A stretch of 64,000 nt of DNA, taken from the NCBI RefSeq assembly GCF_030247195.1, contig NC_080672.1, forward strand, positions 94,374,113 to 94,438,112, in the 5' to 3' direction. Below the pieces are notes generated by a model. That model worked only from the letters and a program-made list of their open reading frames with translations. It did no database searches and was not told where the DNA came from. The DNA is from Topomyia yanbarensis (Eukaryota; Arthropoda; Insecta; Diptera; Culicidae). The translations under genes were made by a program, and so were the position numbers. Below, one piece after another: positions 20,754-33,739 of this stretch (positions are counted from its first letter, which is position 1; the number at the start of each line of letters is the position of its first letter).

Positions 20754-21834
20754 TGAGGAAAATTATAAATAACCGTCATGTAGAACTTACATTCAGTGTT
20801 GATGGGATATCAATGAAATCGCTGAAGGAGTTTAATTTTTTCCGAACTACAAATTTGGGAATGCTCCTATAAGGAAAAAACTTCCCTAGAAAGTTGAACC
20901 GGATCAAATGGATGTTTATAAAAATTTGGAGGCTACCAGTACCAATAAAAGGGCCCACGAAACTGGTTACAAGGCGGGTAAAAATCCTACAAACGATGAT
21001 GTTCCAGGACCGAGTGGTGTCCAAAATACTGAAAGGACTCCGAAGAAGGTTGATGAGGCCAACAGTACACAACCGTCAACCTGTTCAATATATCACGAGG
21101 GCCTTCAAAACGTCACGAAATAAGCAGCTGATCAGAAACGTCTCTAATTCGATTCCATGAGACGTTTCTGATCAGATGCTTATTTCGTCGTCGATTCCAT
21201 CCAACATCTAACGAATAGTATCGGACCATAGAATTTGTGACAGGAAACTGCACGCAGGATCTGAGCAAAACAAATTGGTTGTCAAAACCCATCAATGAAT
21301 TGTTCAACAAAAGTCTTTGCAGAATGCTCAATTTACCATTGAACAAGAGCAAAAAAATATGTAACATCAGTTGATATATTTTCAGTATGTAAATGCAAAG
21401 AACAAACAATTTCTTTGAAGCAAAAGCAGATGGTTCATTATTATCGTTGAGCCAACCAAATACATACCATTTTGCTAGGCTACCCAGGAAAACAAGCGTT
21501 CAACCGACAGCTATGAACGTATGACGCAATGCGCTTGAAAATTATAAATAGCCCTCGTTTTGCACACAGTTCCAACGCCCATGTGGACATCGCAACAATG
21601 CACGCTGGTTCAATATTTGATTTGAACCGGTGCAAAAGAGAATAGAAAAAGCAGTCGCCCATGACACTCAGCCTGCTATTCCATCCATCGCTCATCAAGC
21701 TGTCTCCATCCAGAGCATGCGGTGGGAGTACGAGATGCGTGCAAGTTTCTGATTAAACCGGTCATGGGAAAGTAGAAAATCTCTGAATTCTACTCGCTGG
21801 AGACGCTGGGTTGGTTTATGGTTCAGATCAAATC
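20754..21834. other. Gene-free stretch with a 30-bp-arm hairpin
   Basis: 21115-21144 (ACGAAATAAGCAGCTGATCA...) is mirrored at 21159-21188 with one mismatch and a 14-base loop. It may continue the retroelement fragment on its left (PGPSGVQNTERTPKK-like peptides at 20908-21123), but no domain is recognised. The rest is unclassified. Confidence 0.4.
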
Positions 21835-22087
21835 TAGAGCTTCTATTCAAAACGACACATCTACAACGAGTGACTCTCTTTGTTTTCTTTCTTTTTCGAT
21901 TTTTACGGCGTCACTACATCACTTATTTCACAGTACAGATCGAAAGGCGGTGGTTTTGACTAGCATATCATGCAAAGAGTTGAGGGATAAATGTTGAAGC
22001 GACCGAATTACATATTAACAGAAGAGAAAGTAAACAAAGAAAGTCACTCTTTGTAGGTAGGTACGTCGTTTTGAAAAAAATGCTCTA
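21835..22087. mobile_element. 253-bp inverted-repeat MITE (TAGAGC ends)
   Basis: TAGAGCTTCTATTCAAAACG then CACATCTACAACGAGTGAC and TCTTTGTTTTCTTTCT on the left are mirrored by AAAGAAAGTCACTCTTTGTA...CGTCGTTTTGAAAAAAATG and CTCTA on the right. No transposase. A TA duplication is possible but cannot be separated from the TIR. Confidence 0.65.
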
Positions 22088-22213
22088 GGAATTGTCGAAC
22101 TTCAAGGTTTGGATATTAGTTGAAATAGTTATCGTGCTACTGTTAACTCAAAATGGGTTTCGGGTCGTCTGATTTTGGCAACCTGTTCAACAAATAGGTT
22201 GAACGTACCGACG

Positions 22214-23069
22214 CACAGTGGCCGGAGGCTGGCCAAAACCTCAAAAATTTATTTTTGAAAAATTGATATTTTATATTTTTCCTAAATTTCTTATGTATTG
22301 AATGATGTATATTCAAAATTTTACGATCATTGGATAAGAACACGATTTTTAACACGAGTTTAAGCGTACCAAAGTCTGGATTTTTTAATGATTTTCATTT
22401 CCGAAACCACCAATGCTCTGTTCACTTCAAATGCATGTTGCTCTTTTGATTTTGGTCCGATTTTAGCACAACTAGTTTCATTGTGTAGAGGAACGAAAGA
22501 ACTTGGTTAGTGAGTAAAATTCATTTGGTAAATTTGCTTGGAACTACAACTTTTTAGTTTAAATATGTTTAAGGTGGTCAGATCAAAAATACTTTGTTCA
22601 CTAATGTATTCTGTACAAATTTCGGAATCAGTTCGGAACGGTCACCAAGTATACATTCTATGTGAAATTACCTCTACTTTTCGAATATCATGGTCTCGTT
22701 CTGCGCCTAGGTGCGCAAAAAGTTTTAAGCAGATTTTGATTTTGATATGGAGACGCATGGTGTTTTGTGTAAAATAGTTAGACAATCTACAGTAAACCAA
22801 CACGTTCAACAATGGTTTTTAAGTAGTGTTCTTTATTTTTTATGATATTGTTGACATTGGTGAACAGTAACGGAAAATCTATCATGAAAACGGTATCATA
22901 GTTATAAGAAAGGTTCAATGACACTCTATGGAAAAATGCATTTAATATTTTACGACTTTTGACATCAAAAATGAGCTCCACCTCAAAATTAACTTAAATT
23001 GTGATTTTTAGCCAAATTAGGTAACATTTCAGGTTTTGTCCGACTTTTGTTTGAAGAGCCGCCACTGTG
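22214..23069. mobile_element. 856-bp CACAGTGGC-ended element
   Basis: The left end CACAGTGGCCGG and reversed right end CACAGTGGCGGC match; AAAACCT then pairs further in. CGACG flanks both ends (22209-22213, 23070-23074), a possible 5-bp duplication. The interior is AT-rich without a convincing ORF. Confidence 0.6.
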
Positions 23070-23074
23070 CGACG

Positions 23075-24159
23075 CGTCGCCTCTGAGACCAAAAGCAAAT
23101 CCCTAGTAGAGAACAAATATGTGTTTTGATTAATCTATTATGCCAATATAGACTCTTCAAGAAAATAATCTTAAAACCATGAAATATTTGATGCTAATGT
23201 AGATTTTAAGCTTTTAAGTCTGAGGCGTCCTTTTGAAAATTATAGGACCTTCCTCGTAGGTTTCTTTCCGGATCCAAAAATCATACGACGCTGCACATAA
23301 GACTTTTTTCAGCGAAAGTAGAACTTACGATGAATATTGAATTTCTTGAAGGTTTTCGACAAAATTAGTACCGGACTACGAATGTTCTGTATTGCTATGG
23401 TAAATAGTTACACCGGATTTGAAAGAAGTCTTGAAGAAAAAAAAGATGGGTGGGTAATGTCCAACCCAGGGACAACTTGACAGAAATCTCGACAAAACCA
23501 AAATTACGTGTTAGTTCAACGAGCTTTTTATCCCGTTGTTGTTGTGAATCATTAAAATTTTTAACATTTTTCAAATCGCTATGATTGCGATTACAGGGGG
23601 AAATGTTGGTTGAATATTTATTAAATTCTCCCAATTAATGCTCCATAGCCAAGCTATGATCATATTTCCTTAGGAGGTGCGTTTTACCCCATGTTTTCAT
23701 GAATAATAATACGCTCGAACCTTAACCAAGCAGGTGTCTTAGAGCGGAGTTGTCACAATAATGGAGCTTTTCACTTGTGTAGCCGCGATATTCGTAAACA
23801 AATTAAGTAAAATGCACATTGCGTCGTTTAGCCGCACATAAAATAAGCCGGGCTTAATGTGGATACAATTAATCTATTTTATGGAAAATGTGTTTATAGC
23901 ATGATGATACGTAAAACTTTTTCTCCGTTAGCTCCGAGGACCAAGTATTTTAAATTTCCCCTGGTAGTGCAAAAATGCTCTATAACTTCGTAAATAAACT
24001 TTCCGAAGTAACTCGCATCAAATCATCAACAAAAAATCACAATATTAGCATCCAGTAAGCTAACACTATCTCCTTTACACAACGAAACAACCAGTACGCA
24101 CTACGGCTTGCCAGAGGAAACACACAGATAAATTCACCACGGTGCACTCTGGAACGCGC
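23075..24159. other. Gene-free stretch
   Basis: I see no gene, clear repeat or element end in this AT-rich stretch. Confidence 0.4.
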
Positions 24160-24235
24160 AATTTGATCATGAACATTTTGCGATTTTTTGTATAATGCTT
24201 GTTATTTTGATAAATAAAGGTCCTAATAAGTTCTT

Positions 24236-26989
24236 CCCTCGGCATGATACTGTACCTTGATGTGGTCCGGGGGCTTTTCCACCAAAGCAGTATTACAGTG
24301 ATTATATCACAGAAACTTGGGATACGAATATTTTCTTTTTAGTTAAGCTACATTGTGATCAATTTTAGTACTTAACTTGGCGACCTTTATTATCCACTGC
24401 CATGGTCAAATAATATACAATGTGGGTTTAGGGCCCAATTCTCTCTGCAAGCAAATTTCTTATTCTCTCATATACACTATCAATCTCTCATTCCAAATGT
24501 ACAAACGTGGCCTACACGATAACACAAACCTGGTCACAAATACGAACGCCCGCGTTCTCGCCAATATTCAAACATCCCGATTGATTAGGTGAACGTTGGA
24601 ACCTAAGAACCTAAGCTCGCGTAATCATGAATCGGTCACGTCCGGAAGTCTCCGCCCTTGATCCTAGCAGCCCAAATTCATGCCGTTAGTTGGACCAATA
24701 GAAATAAAAACTAGATAAGACGTCCACGCGCGGTCATTGAAGAATACGCGAACATGCGAATGGCCACACGCTTACAAAAATAATGTGTCCACGCGAAGTT
24801 ACATACTAGCACACGCGACAAAAACGTCCACATACAAACGCTCGAGTCCTTCGCGATCATCCACGCGCGACCACACTCACGATCTCGTAAAAAGTATAAC
24901 ACCCCGGTGACTAAGTGAATGGTTTAGCACTTTTAAATTAACAATCCCGGTCTCGAGAGTGAACCTCCAAATGCCCGTTTTCGCGCGATCATGCATCGGT
25001 TTCGTCCGGAATCCCCTATTCTAGGCCCTAGTAGCATAAGTCCAATGCCGTCAGGTGGACCAATCAAAAATATAATGCTCATATTCACTAAACTACATAA
25101 AAATCGAATGTATACACACAAAGTCACATACACGCGACAAACAAATATAAAAATGCTTGAGCCCTTCGCGACCATCCACGCAACCTATACTCGCGCTCTT
25201 CCAGACATTATAACATCTCGGTGATAATATGAACGTCTCAGCACTTGTAATCACTCAAATGCAGTCTTAAGCGTGAACCTACAGTCCCCCGCTCTCGCGC
25301 ATTTATGAGTCGTTCACGTCCTGAAGTCTCTATCCTCGATTCCAGAAGTCTAGGTCCATGCCTTAATTGAATCAATTAGCTCTACAGCTCCAGTAAGACA
25401 ACTCTCGAAAAAAATCGGCGCATTATTAATACTCAATAACAATACTAACTCTTCTTTTTATTTTATTTTTATTTATTTTCGGTCTCATGCGTTATATTCT
25501 TGTGATGACCTTTTCGAGCTCATACATCCAAGAAGAGCAACATTGCTGCCAACAATGATTCTTCTCTGCCATCAGACGTCGCCAGGTTTTAGAACAATGG
25601 AGATGTATTCTCATACTCGATGGAATCAGATAAGTAGGAACGATCAACAAACTGCAAGTAGTACACGTTTCTTATTTTAACAAATACAATAATATTCGTA
25701 TTAAAATATTATTTACAGGCTCCACATATACCTCAACACAAACAAATACACAAATGCTTGACAGGTGACTGGGCCAAGTGCATTCACTCGTAGGATCTAT
25801 CATTTCGATGATCGCCTCGATTCCACGAAACCAGTGCACAAGTAAACTGACATAAGCTAGTCTCATCTGGTGAATGCATGTAACCTGGAAACCCCAGACA
25901 CGACAGGACGAGACGGACAGACTGGACTCGACGAGGCCTAGTTCAGAGTTTTTGGGCATTCTGCATTGCACGGTTAGTGACCTAAAAAAGAAACATTCGG
26001 CATGTTATTTTTCCTTTTATTACTATATCTTAAGTTAGGTTCATACTCATACTCACTAACACAATCAAGTGCATATTCTCTCATATACACTCACATCCAA
26101 AACGCACAAACGCCCCTAACTTTCGCGATAACACAAACCTGGTCAAAACGCGAACTTACATTACAATTTCAATCATCCACACACACCTACGCTCGCAATT
26201 TCACCAACATTAAAACACCCCCTTACTTAAGTGAACTTTTCAGAACCTATAACTTTACAACCGCGGTCGCAAGCATTAACCCACCACTCGCGCGATCATA
26301 GACCGGCTACGTTCGGAATTCTCTACTCTCGACTCATGCCTTCAGTTGGACCAATCAAGAATGATGCTCATATTCGCCAGACAACATGTTCCTCTACCAT
26401 ACACTAAAAATTAATTATCATATTCACGGTCCGCGCGCGATCGTTCAAGAATACACGCGAATATGCGTTTACTAGTTGTGTGGTGGTGTGGTCGCCGGGG
26501 GCTCGAGCGTTTGAGTGCTGGCGTGTCTCTGACTGCGTGCGTGGATTCGATTTTGGATTCGTGTGGCCACACGAATCTAGGATCGGATCTGTGCGCGCGG
26601 GGTTGGAGGCGCGCTAGCATTCAGGTGCTCGAGCCTTTGGCGATCGCACTGTTGCACAATTGGTAAACGCCCCCGCTAACCCAGACAGCTATGCACTCCT
26701 GGACTCGAACGCTAAAAACCACACCTTCCACGCATACACCACCCAGGACTGAACATTAGATTCATACATACAAAGCAACAAGTAATAATTACAGGTATTC
26801 GTCTGGCAACCGGGGGAAGTACATTTAAAACGCAGAACTTATCATTTCAATGATGGCCTTGGATCTGCGTTGCCTGTGTTCAAGGCACCATAGCTTTGTC
26901 CGTCAGGTCAAGGATGTATGAAACCCGCTAGCCACCACCCTCGGCCCTAGCTGCCCATAAAGGGATAAAAAAAAAAAAAAAAAAAAAAA
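24236..26989 (+). mobile_element. 2.75-kb noncoding poly(A) retroposon with 40-bp target duplication
   Basis: A 40-bp direct repeat (TGCTTGTTATTTT..ATAAATAA...CCTAATAAGTTCTT) lies at 24196-24235 and 26990-27029 with two differences. The enclosed segment ends in an A run of about 24 bases at 26966-26989, which is the signature of target-primed reverse transcription. The element lacks any long ORF. Much of it is degenerate internal repeats of about 320-350 bp, recognisable by CACGTCCGGAAGTCTC near 24637, 24990 and 25311, by TTGGACCAATC, and by ACGCGACAAA..TACAAACGCTCGAGTCCTTCGCG. A paralogue of its target without the insertion is at 15405-15555. Related sequence also occurs at 34780-35870. It is probably mobilised by a LINE in trans; its origin is unknown. 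Confidence 0.75.
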
Positions 26990-27105
26990 TGCTTGTTATT
27001 TTTATAAATAAAGATCCTAATAAGTTCTTGTTTTCGGTATTCGTTAGCTATGTAATAATCACATGCTGTGCAGCAAATAACTCAGTTTATTTACATTTGT
27101 TACTA

Positions 27106-27874
27106 AGGACCATTTGAATCAGCGCTCTTGAAATGTTTGTACATTGCGTCAAGTCGCTTTACCATAAATTTCTGAAACGACTTCCTTACGCGTTGCAAGC
27201 AAAAGACTGATATTAAAATTACTCCAGTAGCATTCGTTAGTTTAAACAAGAAATTAATTCTAAAGCTAACGTATTTATATATATGCAAGGCTACAAATCC
27301 ATGCGGTGTACACGAATATATTGAACACGGTGTATTGGGTTTTTGATAAAATATGCATTAGCAGACCACTACTGCTTCAGGTGTCACAAAATCCGCGCGA
27401 CGTACTCGGTTTTCTCTTCCCTCAACCTTTAATGCACGAAGAAACCTTCAAAAACAGATAGCCTTCACATTAACATCCACTTATGTAGTCTTCACACACA
27501 TACAGCCCGTCCCATGTGTCTTGTTTTACGCCAAAAGCATCTCATTACAACATTAACTATACCAAAACGTGCCAGTTGAAACCACGTGCTGCTTCTATTG
27601 CGGCAGCATAATTTTAGTTCGCCACTCTTCTGCAGAACAGGTTATTCAATGACTGAATATGAGCATCCGCAATCATACGTAGCACCCCCTTAGCTGTAGT
27701 AAAAAGTATTATGATTGCATTTTTGGTAAAAGAAAAGGGTAGAATTTTTTTTTTGTGATCGATATGTCAACAACTTAGCAAAATCATAGTCAAATTATCT
27801 AGGAGAGGTTAAGTATCTGCCCGAAAGGTAAAAGCCTGCATTCACAGAACAGATGCACTGATGTTTCACTATCG
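27106..27874. other. Gene-free stretch
   Basis: No gene recognised. Near 27327, GAACACGGTGTATTGGGTTT resembles the outer end of the foldback element at 38079-40018 and may be a solo relic of it. Confidence 0.4.
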
Positions 27875-28907
27875 TAGGGGAAGTGAGGTAATATGAGCAC
27901 CCTAAGGTTGAAGGCAAATATGTCTGCAGCAAAACATACAAATAATCCCAAATTTCCTCTACTGTTCGAAAACAACATAATCTTCACATGCAGTTACTAA
28001 ACGTGCTGAAGAAAATTCAAAATCTTTGAAAATAATCGATGTTGGCAATGATCGATTTTTGGCTTGGCAAAAACCTTGTGGGGCAGCAATCTTAAGCGGC
28101 AATATTATCATTTCGCAAAAGATTATATTTTATTACAAAATATAAAATTTATTTCACTTATTTTAATAAGAATCATATTTTTCTTTGATTTAGGGACATA
28201 TTCTGCATATGAAATTCTTCTTATGGTTTTTTAACAGCATTTTCGGAACTATTAGATTCAAATTTCCATTTTGTTTAGATAATATATTCGAGCAAATGTC
28301 GTTCGTAGTAGCTTCAGGTATAAAACGGTTACATATGGACAACTTTTCGGAATTTAATGCATAAACTCATATGAGATTTGTGTGGTGCTCATTTTGCCCC
28401 ATGCTGTAGAGTTATTTTCGCAGAATTTTGTGGAAACTGCAAAATCTTGTGAAATTATTTTTATGTTTGAAATAGTTAGAAAGACGTTAAATATTCCGGA
28501 GATGCATGCATTTTTCAATTACCGCACACATACGTCATCTGAATGCTTATTTCATATAGCTTGAATCTTATAGTTCTTTGAAATCCTGTCAGAATTTTGT
28601 GATTTTAGATTTCTTTTATGTCGCAATTGAAGTATTGCATCATCTAATGGTGTTTGACGGAGCATTCGTGCAAACGAAAAAATTGAAAGTTGTTCATAGA
28701 TTCTTTGCTATATTTCACCCTAAGGAGGAAAATTTGGTAAAAACCAAAATTTCTCACTAGGGTGAAAATTTGTTGGTAAAAACCAGTCTTTGTACAGGAG
28801 GGCACAAATCCTTATTTCATACTATGTTGCGTTGAGAGATTGTGAGAAATTTTGGTTTTTACCAAATTTTCCTCCTTAGGGTGAAATATAGCATAGTGCT
28901 TTCGCAT

Positions 28908-31136
28908 GATTCTGTCACGTTCGCCCGAATGACATTCGCCCGAAAGCCATTTACCCGAAAGACATTTGCCCGAATGTCACATAAACCCGAATGTCATTCA
29001 CCCGAATGCCACGAACACCCGAAAAACATTCGCCCGAACGCAACATAAACCCGAATGCCATTCGCCTGAATTCCATATACCCGAAAAACATCGAAAAGTC
29101 AATCGAAAAAAAATTAATTTATTAAGATGAAATACAAATTTTATTACATTTGATGCTATGAAGAAATTAACACTAAAGCTATACCAGTCAAATAGTTAAT
29201 GGTTTGTATGATTTAATTAGGGTTTCCAGTTTTAGGTCCTTTCGTGAGTTATTTTTAGACTTTTTAGCTGTTGGTACCGCTTGTAGTGTACGTAAAACAT
29301 ACGTACTATGATTTTTCTCTTCAAGCTGCAACTGCTTCAACACACCATAGAATTTCCACGAGTTAACAAACCGTTCCATTTATTGTGCTAGTCTTCCACA
29401 TTATTGGTGGTTCTAGGAATCTTTGTCTACATTTTCGAAAACTTACCACGAAGCGGGGGGCAAAGAACGGTTATCGAGAAACTTTTTGATTAGTTTCCTT
29501 CCTACCAAAAATACAATTTTTACTAATGTAATCCAAAAAATCGTCGAGAGCCTTTGGACAACTTTTCCTCAATTCATCGAGTTCCATTGGAATACCTTGA
29601 TGGGGCAAGAAAGCCAAAGCAATAACTTGTTTGTAAATTAGTTGTATTCTATGATCTTCCGAATATTTTGTCTGATGACCAAGTTGTTTCATTTTTCTTT
29701 GGTTTAGATGGAAGATTCATCCGTGAATTAGGTGGAAGAATCATCCTGTCTCGAAATCCAATATTACGTAGAGAGCTATTTGGTATATAGATTCAAGAAA
29801 TTGCTCTTGTTTTGAAAGAAGGAATCAACCCTTATATTTGAGTATACCGGGCAGACGAGTGGATCAACAGTTTCTTTGCAAACTTATTTGGCATGCAGAT
29901 CCAAAGATGTGTCATGTTTGAAAGAAGCAATCAACCCCTAATTGTGGGAAAAGAACTGCTCATGTTTAAAAGAAGGAATCAATCCCTAAGTGTGAGTAAA
30001 CCGGGCAAACGAGTGGATCACCGGTTTGATTGCGAGGGCTATTTGGTATACAAACTCAAAGAACTGCTCATATTTAAAGAAGGAATCAACCCCTATGTTT
30101 CAGTAAACGAAGCATACGAATGGATCACAGGTTTGCCGAGTAGGGACCTCCGCTTCAGTTCCTCGACCTCGGTAATTGTGGCAAAGCCGCATCACACTAG
30201 CTTCGCCACATAACATTTATGAGCTACTATTTACTAACATTGTTGTGCCAAATGGACTTCCACCATGCAAGATATAATTACTAATTTAATTGATTCAATT
30301 CGTTAACGGAACATCTTAATATATATTTACCTCGATCGATGGTGTTTCCGAAAGATTTCTTATTATTTTGTCTGGTTTATCACAAGATTTCACCGCTCGA
30401 GCTGACAACTGCGTCTTATATGCATCAGTTTGCACCTGAAGAGCATTTGTGGCGTTGGCAACAGAACCTCAGTGACGTCGAATAGTACACCCAAAAGCGA
30501 TGTCGCATAGCCACATTGGTCAGTGTACGGTTGACTAATGTGGCTACGCCACATCGCTTTCTGGTGCACTGTCCGACTTCGCTGCCGCTCAGTCGGCTTT
30601 AAACTGGCTATAGCCCCTATGTTTGAGTAAACCGGGCAAACAAGAGGATCACAGGTTTGCTTATAACTCCGGCGATGGGTGGATCAACGCCTCGTCCAAC
30701 GGACGGCTTTGCGTTGCTTCGGACCCTTGGTCTCGGATATGCGGTCAAGCCGCATCACACTAGCTCCACTCTATAAGCTCACTTGTTATTGTTCAGTTTA
30801 TCAAACTTTGGTTAAAGATTTCACATTTCCCGCACGGATTTGGTTTAATTGGGTTAAAATACATCCTTTTGGCAAAAAACCGCATTAAAGTCGGACTTCA
30901 CTAAAGTCACTAAACTAGACAATTACCGATTTTATATTATGCTTGAGTGAATGTGGTATTCGGGTTAATGACATTCGGGCGAGTAGTCCATTCGGGTTGA
31001 TGGCATTCGGGTAAATGGTCCATTCGGGTTAATGACATTCGGGTAAATGGTCCATTCTGGTAAATGGTTTTCGGGCGAACGTCATTCGGGTAAATGACTT
31101 TCGGGCGAATGTCATTCGGGCGAATGTGATAGAACC
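28908..31136. mobile_element. Mutator-like element 1 with CATTCGGGCGAATG-array ends
   Basis: Both ends are arrays of roughly 15-18-bp units based on CATTCGCCCGAAW (left, 28915-29095; right, 30955-31128, inverted), and the outermost bases GATTCTGTCACGTTCGCCC and reversed right GGTTCTATCACATTCGCCC match. Inside is a decayed transposase (29188-29692, minus). Then comes a block of diverged direct repeats around GAAGGAATCAACCCCTA and CGGGCAAACGAGTGGATCAC, and a hairpin at 30495-30559. Related interiors occur at 60050-61660 and in part at 49215-49400. A 9-bp duplication could not be identified. Confidence 0.65.
29188..29692 (-). pseudogene. Mutator-like transposase C-terminal remnant
   Basis: Reading the minus strand, 29692-29471 encodes QVIALAFLPHQGIP..LDEL, PKALDDFLDYISKN and IFGRK. 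This matches the ALAFVP..D...F..L....P....LLDYFE..YI.GR signature that follows the catalytic core in MULE transposases. 29379-29188 in another frame encodes FYGVLKQLQLEEKN and KDLKLETLIKSYKP. Frameshifts and stops separate the parts and the DDE core is missing, so it cannot be active. The intact homologous join (NNVEGWHN) is better preserved at 61157. Confidence 0.65.
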
Positions 31137-31484
31137 GGTTTTTACCAACAAATTTTCACCCTAGTGAGAAATTTTGGTTTTTACCAAATTTTCCTCCTTA
31201 GGGTGAAATATAGCATAGTGCTTTCGCATAGGCCTGCTAAGCCAAGACAAGTTTCGGCTTCACTTGTGTCTCATCAGAACTTCTGCTCGAACGAGACATC
31301 ACGTTTGATCAGTCGTTTGAAACACATAGTGTGTTTTAGTTTTAAAGGATTTGCGTTAAGCCGGCGCTAATCTATTCCGACAATGTGTTAGTGTCGGTTT
31401 CTGATGAGGCGAAGCCGAAACGCAACATAGTATGGCATAGATTCTTGACAAACGGGGGTGCTCAACTCGCCTCACTTTCCCCTA

Positions 31485-33229
31485 CCTACTCATGGTTAAT
31501 AAAAATTCACTAAGAAGTACAAGTGTACAATATGATTGTGCAGTAACCGAAGAAAAAGGACTATACGATTCCATAAAATGGATGTTTACAAACCGAACCC
31601 CCTAAGAATTCCACCAATATAACGAAGCTTCAAAATCTCATGTGAAAATCACATTAGTTGTTTTATTAGGTAATAACAGTTAATATACTGGAAATGGAGT
31701 AGGCTCTGGACGAAAGAGGACACCAAATTTTCATATGTCCGTGTTTTTCGTCAAGGAAAAGTTAAAAGAATTTAAAATATACCTAAGCTAAGCTAAGCTA
31801 ATGAAAAAGTTAAAATAATTTAGAATCAAAGCCTGGAATTCGAGAATTAAAACATTGCCAGTAATACTAGATGGTCATCAATAGATTAAGAGTTCCAGAT
31901 CTTGAGTTCGGCTCAAGCCGGATGGATGATCGGAGTAATCGTAAACTTAACAGATGGATGTCGGTGCCGATAGTCAGAACGAAGACTACGCCCTATAACT
32001 CTGAATATTCAAAACGAGTTTCGAAACATCGACATGTTCCGAAACCTTGAGCTGCTAGTTTGGTGAGATCAAATCTTGTTTATTTGCGTCCCTCGCGCGT
32101 AGTGCTTCCATTTCCCGGGTGTTTGAAGTTTCCCGGGATTCGAGAAATCAAAAACTAAATTCCCGGGAATCCCGGGTATACAGAATAGCAGCGAAAAATA
32201 TAGTTTTTATTTGAATCAAAAATATTTTTTTCATGTTTTGTGTGTGCTTTTGAAAACTGATTGATTTTTCTGTATTATTTTTGATAAAATGTTTGGCTAA
32301 CACAAATCATTGAAATAACCCTGTTAGTTGATAACTTATGCTCAGTTCATGCATGGCCTTCTTCATTTGGACGGGTTTTCATGTTTTCTTTTAAAAATAT
32401 TAGAAATTACGAGCAGTTGCTCGTTGTAGAAAATTGTAGTTCTTGGTGAAGCATTTTCGTATTTGCTCATTTCAAATCTTTGCTGGAATGATTTACTGCT
32501 CCAGGGTGTTTGTGGCGAGGTCATTAGGAAAATTAAAAGCAATTGGCATTGTTTGCAAAAAAACTGTATTGGTAGTATACAGCCATTAACGCATATTTGT
32601 CCCATATTATATGGGATACCCTATATACATGAGACAATTATGCGTATAACGGCTGTATAATTGGATTGAAAAATCTTAAGGCTCACAATAAACGAGTGCA
32701 AAACTACCAATAACGCGTTTTCTATAACAAAAACCCTACCGCAACTAAAATTCGCGTCACAAGATGCGGTTATCTTGCAACTGTTCTTTATATTCCTACA
32801 GCAAGGAACACTAGAATCACGAATTAGTAGGTAATTGATATCCGAAACAGGATGTCGACTGTGTTTAGTTCTATCACAAAAGAATGTTGTAAAATCTACT
32901 CACAGTATTCAAGTTCAGAGTAACACTAAACCGACCAATGTACCACATACTACTCTAAGTCTCGTCAACAATAAAATCCACATAAATATATAATATACGA
33001 CTTAAAAATGTTCAGATCCAAATTTCACCTGCAGAAAATTTATTGAAGATCATAAATCATTTGCAAAAAAAAAACTCTACTCGCGCGTATACGCTGTAAC
33101 ACATGCAGATTTCAGCCTATCAGCAACTTTAATAGCGTTTTGCTATTCAACGGAATACCTTGATTTTTATGAGAATGCATAATAAGTGTTGGGCCCTCTC
33201 CAAGATTGAATGGTTTGACGGTATTGCAA
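31485..33229. other. Gene-free stretch with short repeats
   Basis: 31782-31803 is a CTAAG repeat tract. 32112-32177 repeats TTCCCGGGATTC/GAATCCCGGGT words. The remainder is AT-rich without a recognised gene. Confidence 0.45.
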
Positions 33230-33408
33230 ACATCATCAAGCATATTGCGTGCATCAGTGCTACAGAACCTCTGACGGACAATTGCTTTAAGATGGTTGTT
33301 GCATTAGGCCTTGGTAGTGGTGCATCGAGGAGACCGAAAGGGCTTATGGGCCTTTTTTATGTTTTGTTTTTTCATACTCTGCACCTGCGTATACTAACGC
33401 TCAACCAC

Positions 33409-33580
33409 TAGTCTGTGCGCTGTGGCGTGGTCGACTGGCGGGTCGACGTGGATTGACTTTTGCTGTGTGCCGTGTTTGCAAACATTGTTCCACAGTTCAG
33501 TGGCGGTATTCGTGGACAGGGCTCACAGTGGGGTTCATTGTGTGCCCATTTATCGGTTAACTGTCATCGTGCATAGGCTA
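33409..33580. mobile_element. Hairpin MITE, GCTGTGCACGCTGACG family, copy 3 (diverged)
   Basis: CTAGTCTGTGCGCTGTGG...CGTGTTTGCAAACATTGTTCC and right end TGTCATCGTGCATAGGCTA align with the copy at 18673-18838. Like that copy, it lies within repeat module A. Confidence 0.55.
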
Positions 33581-33739
33581 GAATAAGTAGAAACCTAATA
33601 GTTATCGTTTCGTAATAATTGTAGTTTTTAGTACTAGGGTACAATTGGTATGTGCTAGTAGTATGTCTATCTGTGTATGTGTTCGTCTGAGTATTTGCGA
33701 CAGTTGGGTCAGAGAATGGATGCAGGCGTGGTGTATATG

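Larger units (their letters stand above)
27877..31482. mobile_element. 3.6-kb element with GGGGAAGTGAGG ends, host to a Mutator-like insertion
   Basis: The left end GGGGAAGTGAGGTAATATGA then GCACCC and reversed right end GGGGAAAGTGAGGCGAGTTG then AGCACCCC form a TIR of about 27 bp. TA flanks both sides (27875-27876, 31483-31484), as for Tc1/mariner-type insertions. Internally there is a Mutator-like element (28908-31136). An 80-bp motif (CCCTAAGGAGGAAAATTTGG...) occurs at 28710-28785, inverted at 31136-31215, and in part again at 28838-28907. 31248-31418 is a further hairpin (TTTCGGCTTC...GAAGCCGAAA). Confidence 0.55.

Noticed and set aside
28915..29095. CRISPR-like spaced repeats (CATTCGCCCGAA units)
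   Set aside because: Units are contiguous and variable without unique spacers, occur inverted at the other end of a transposon, and the genome is eukaryotic.
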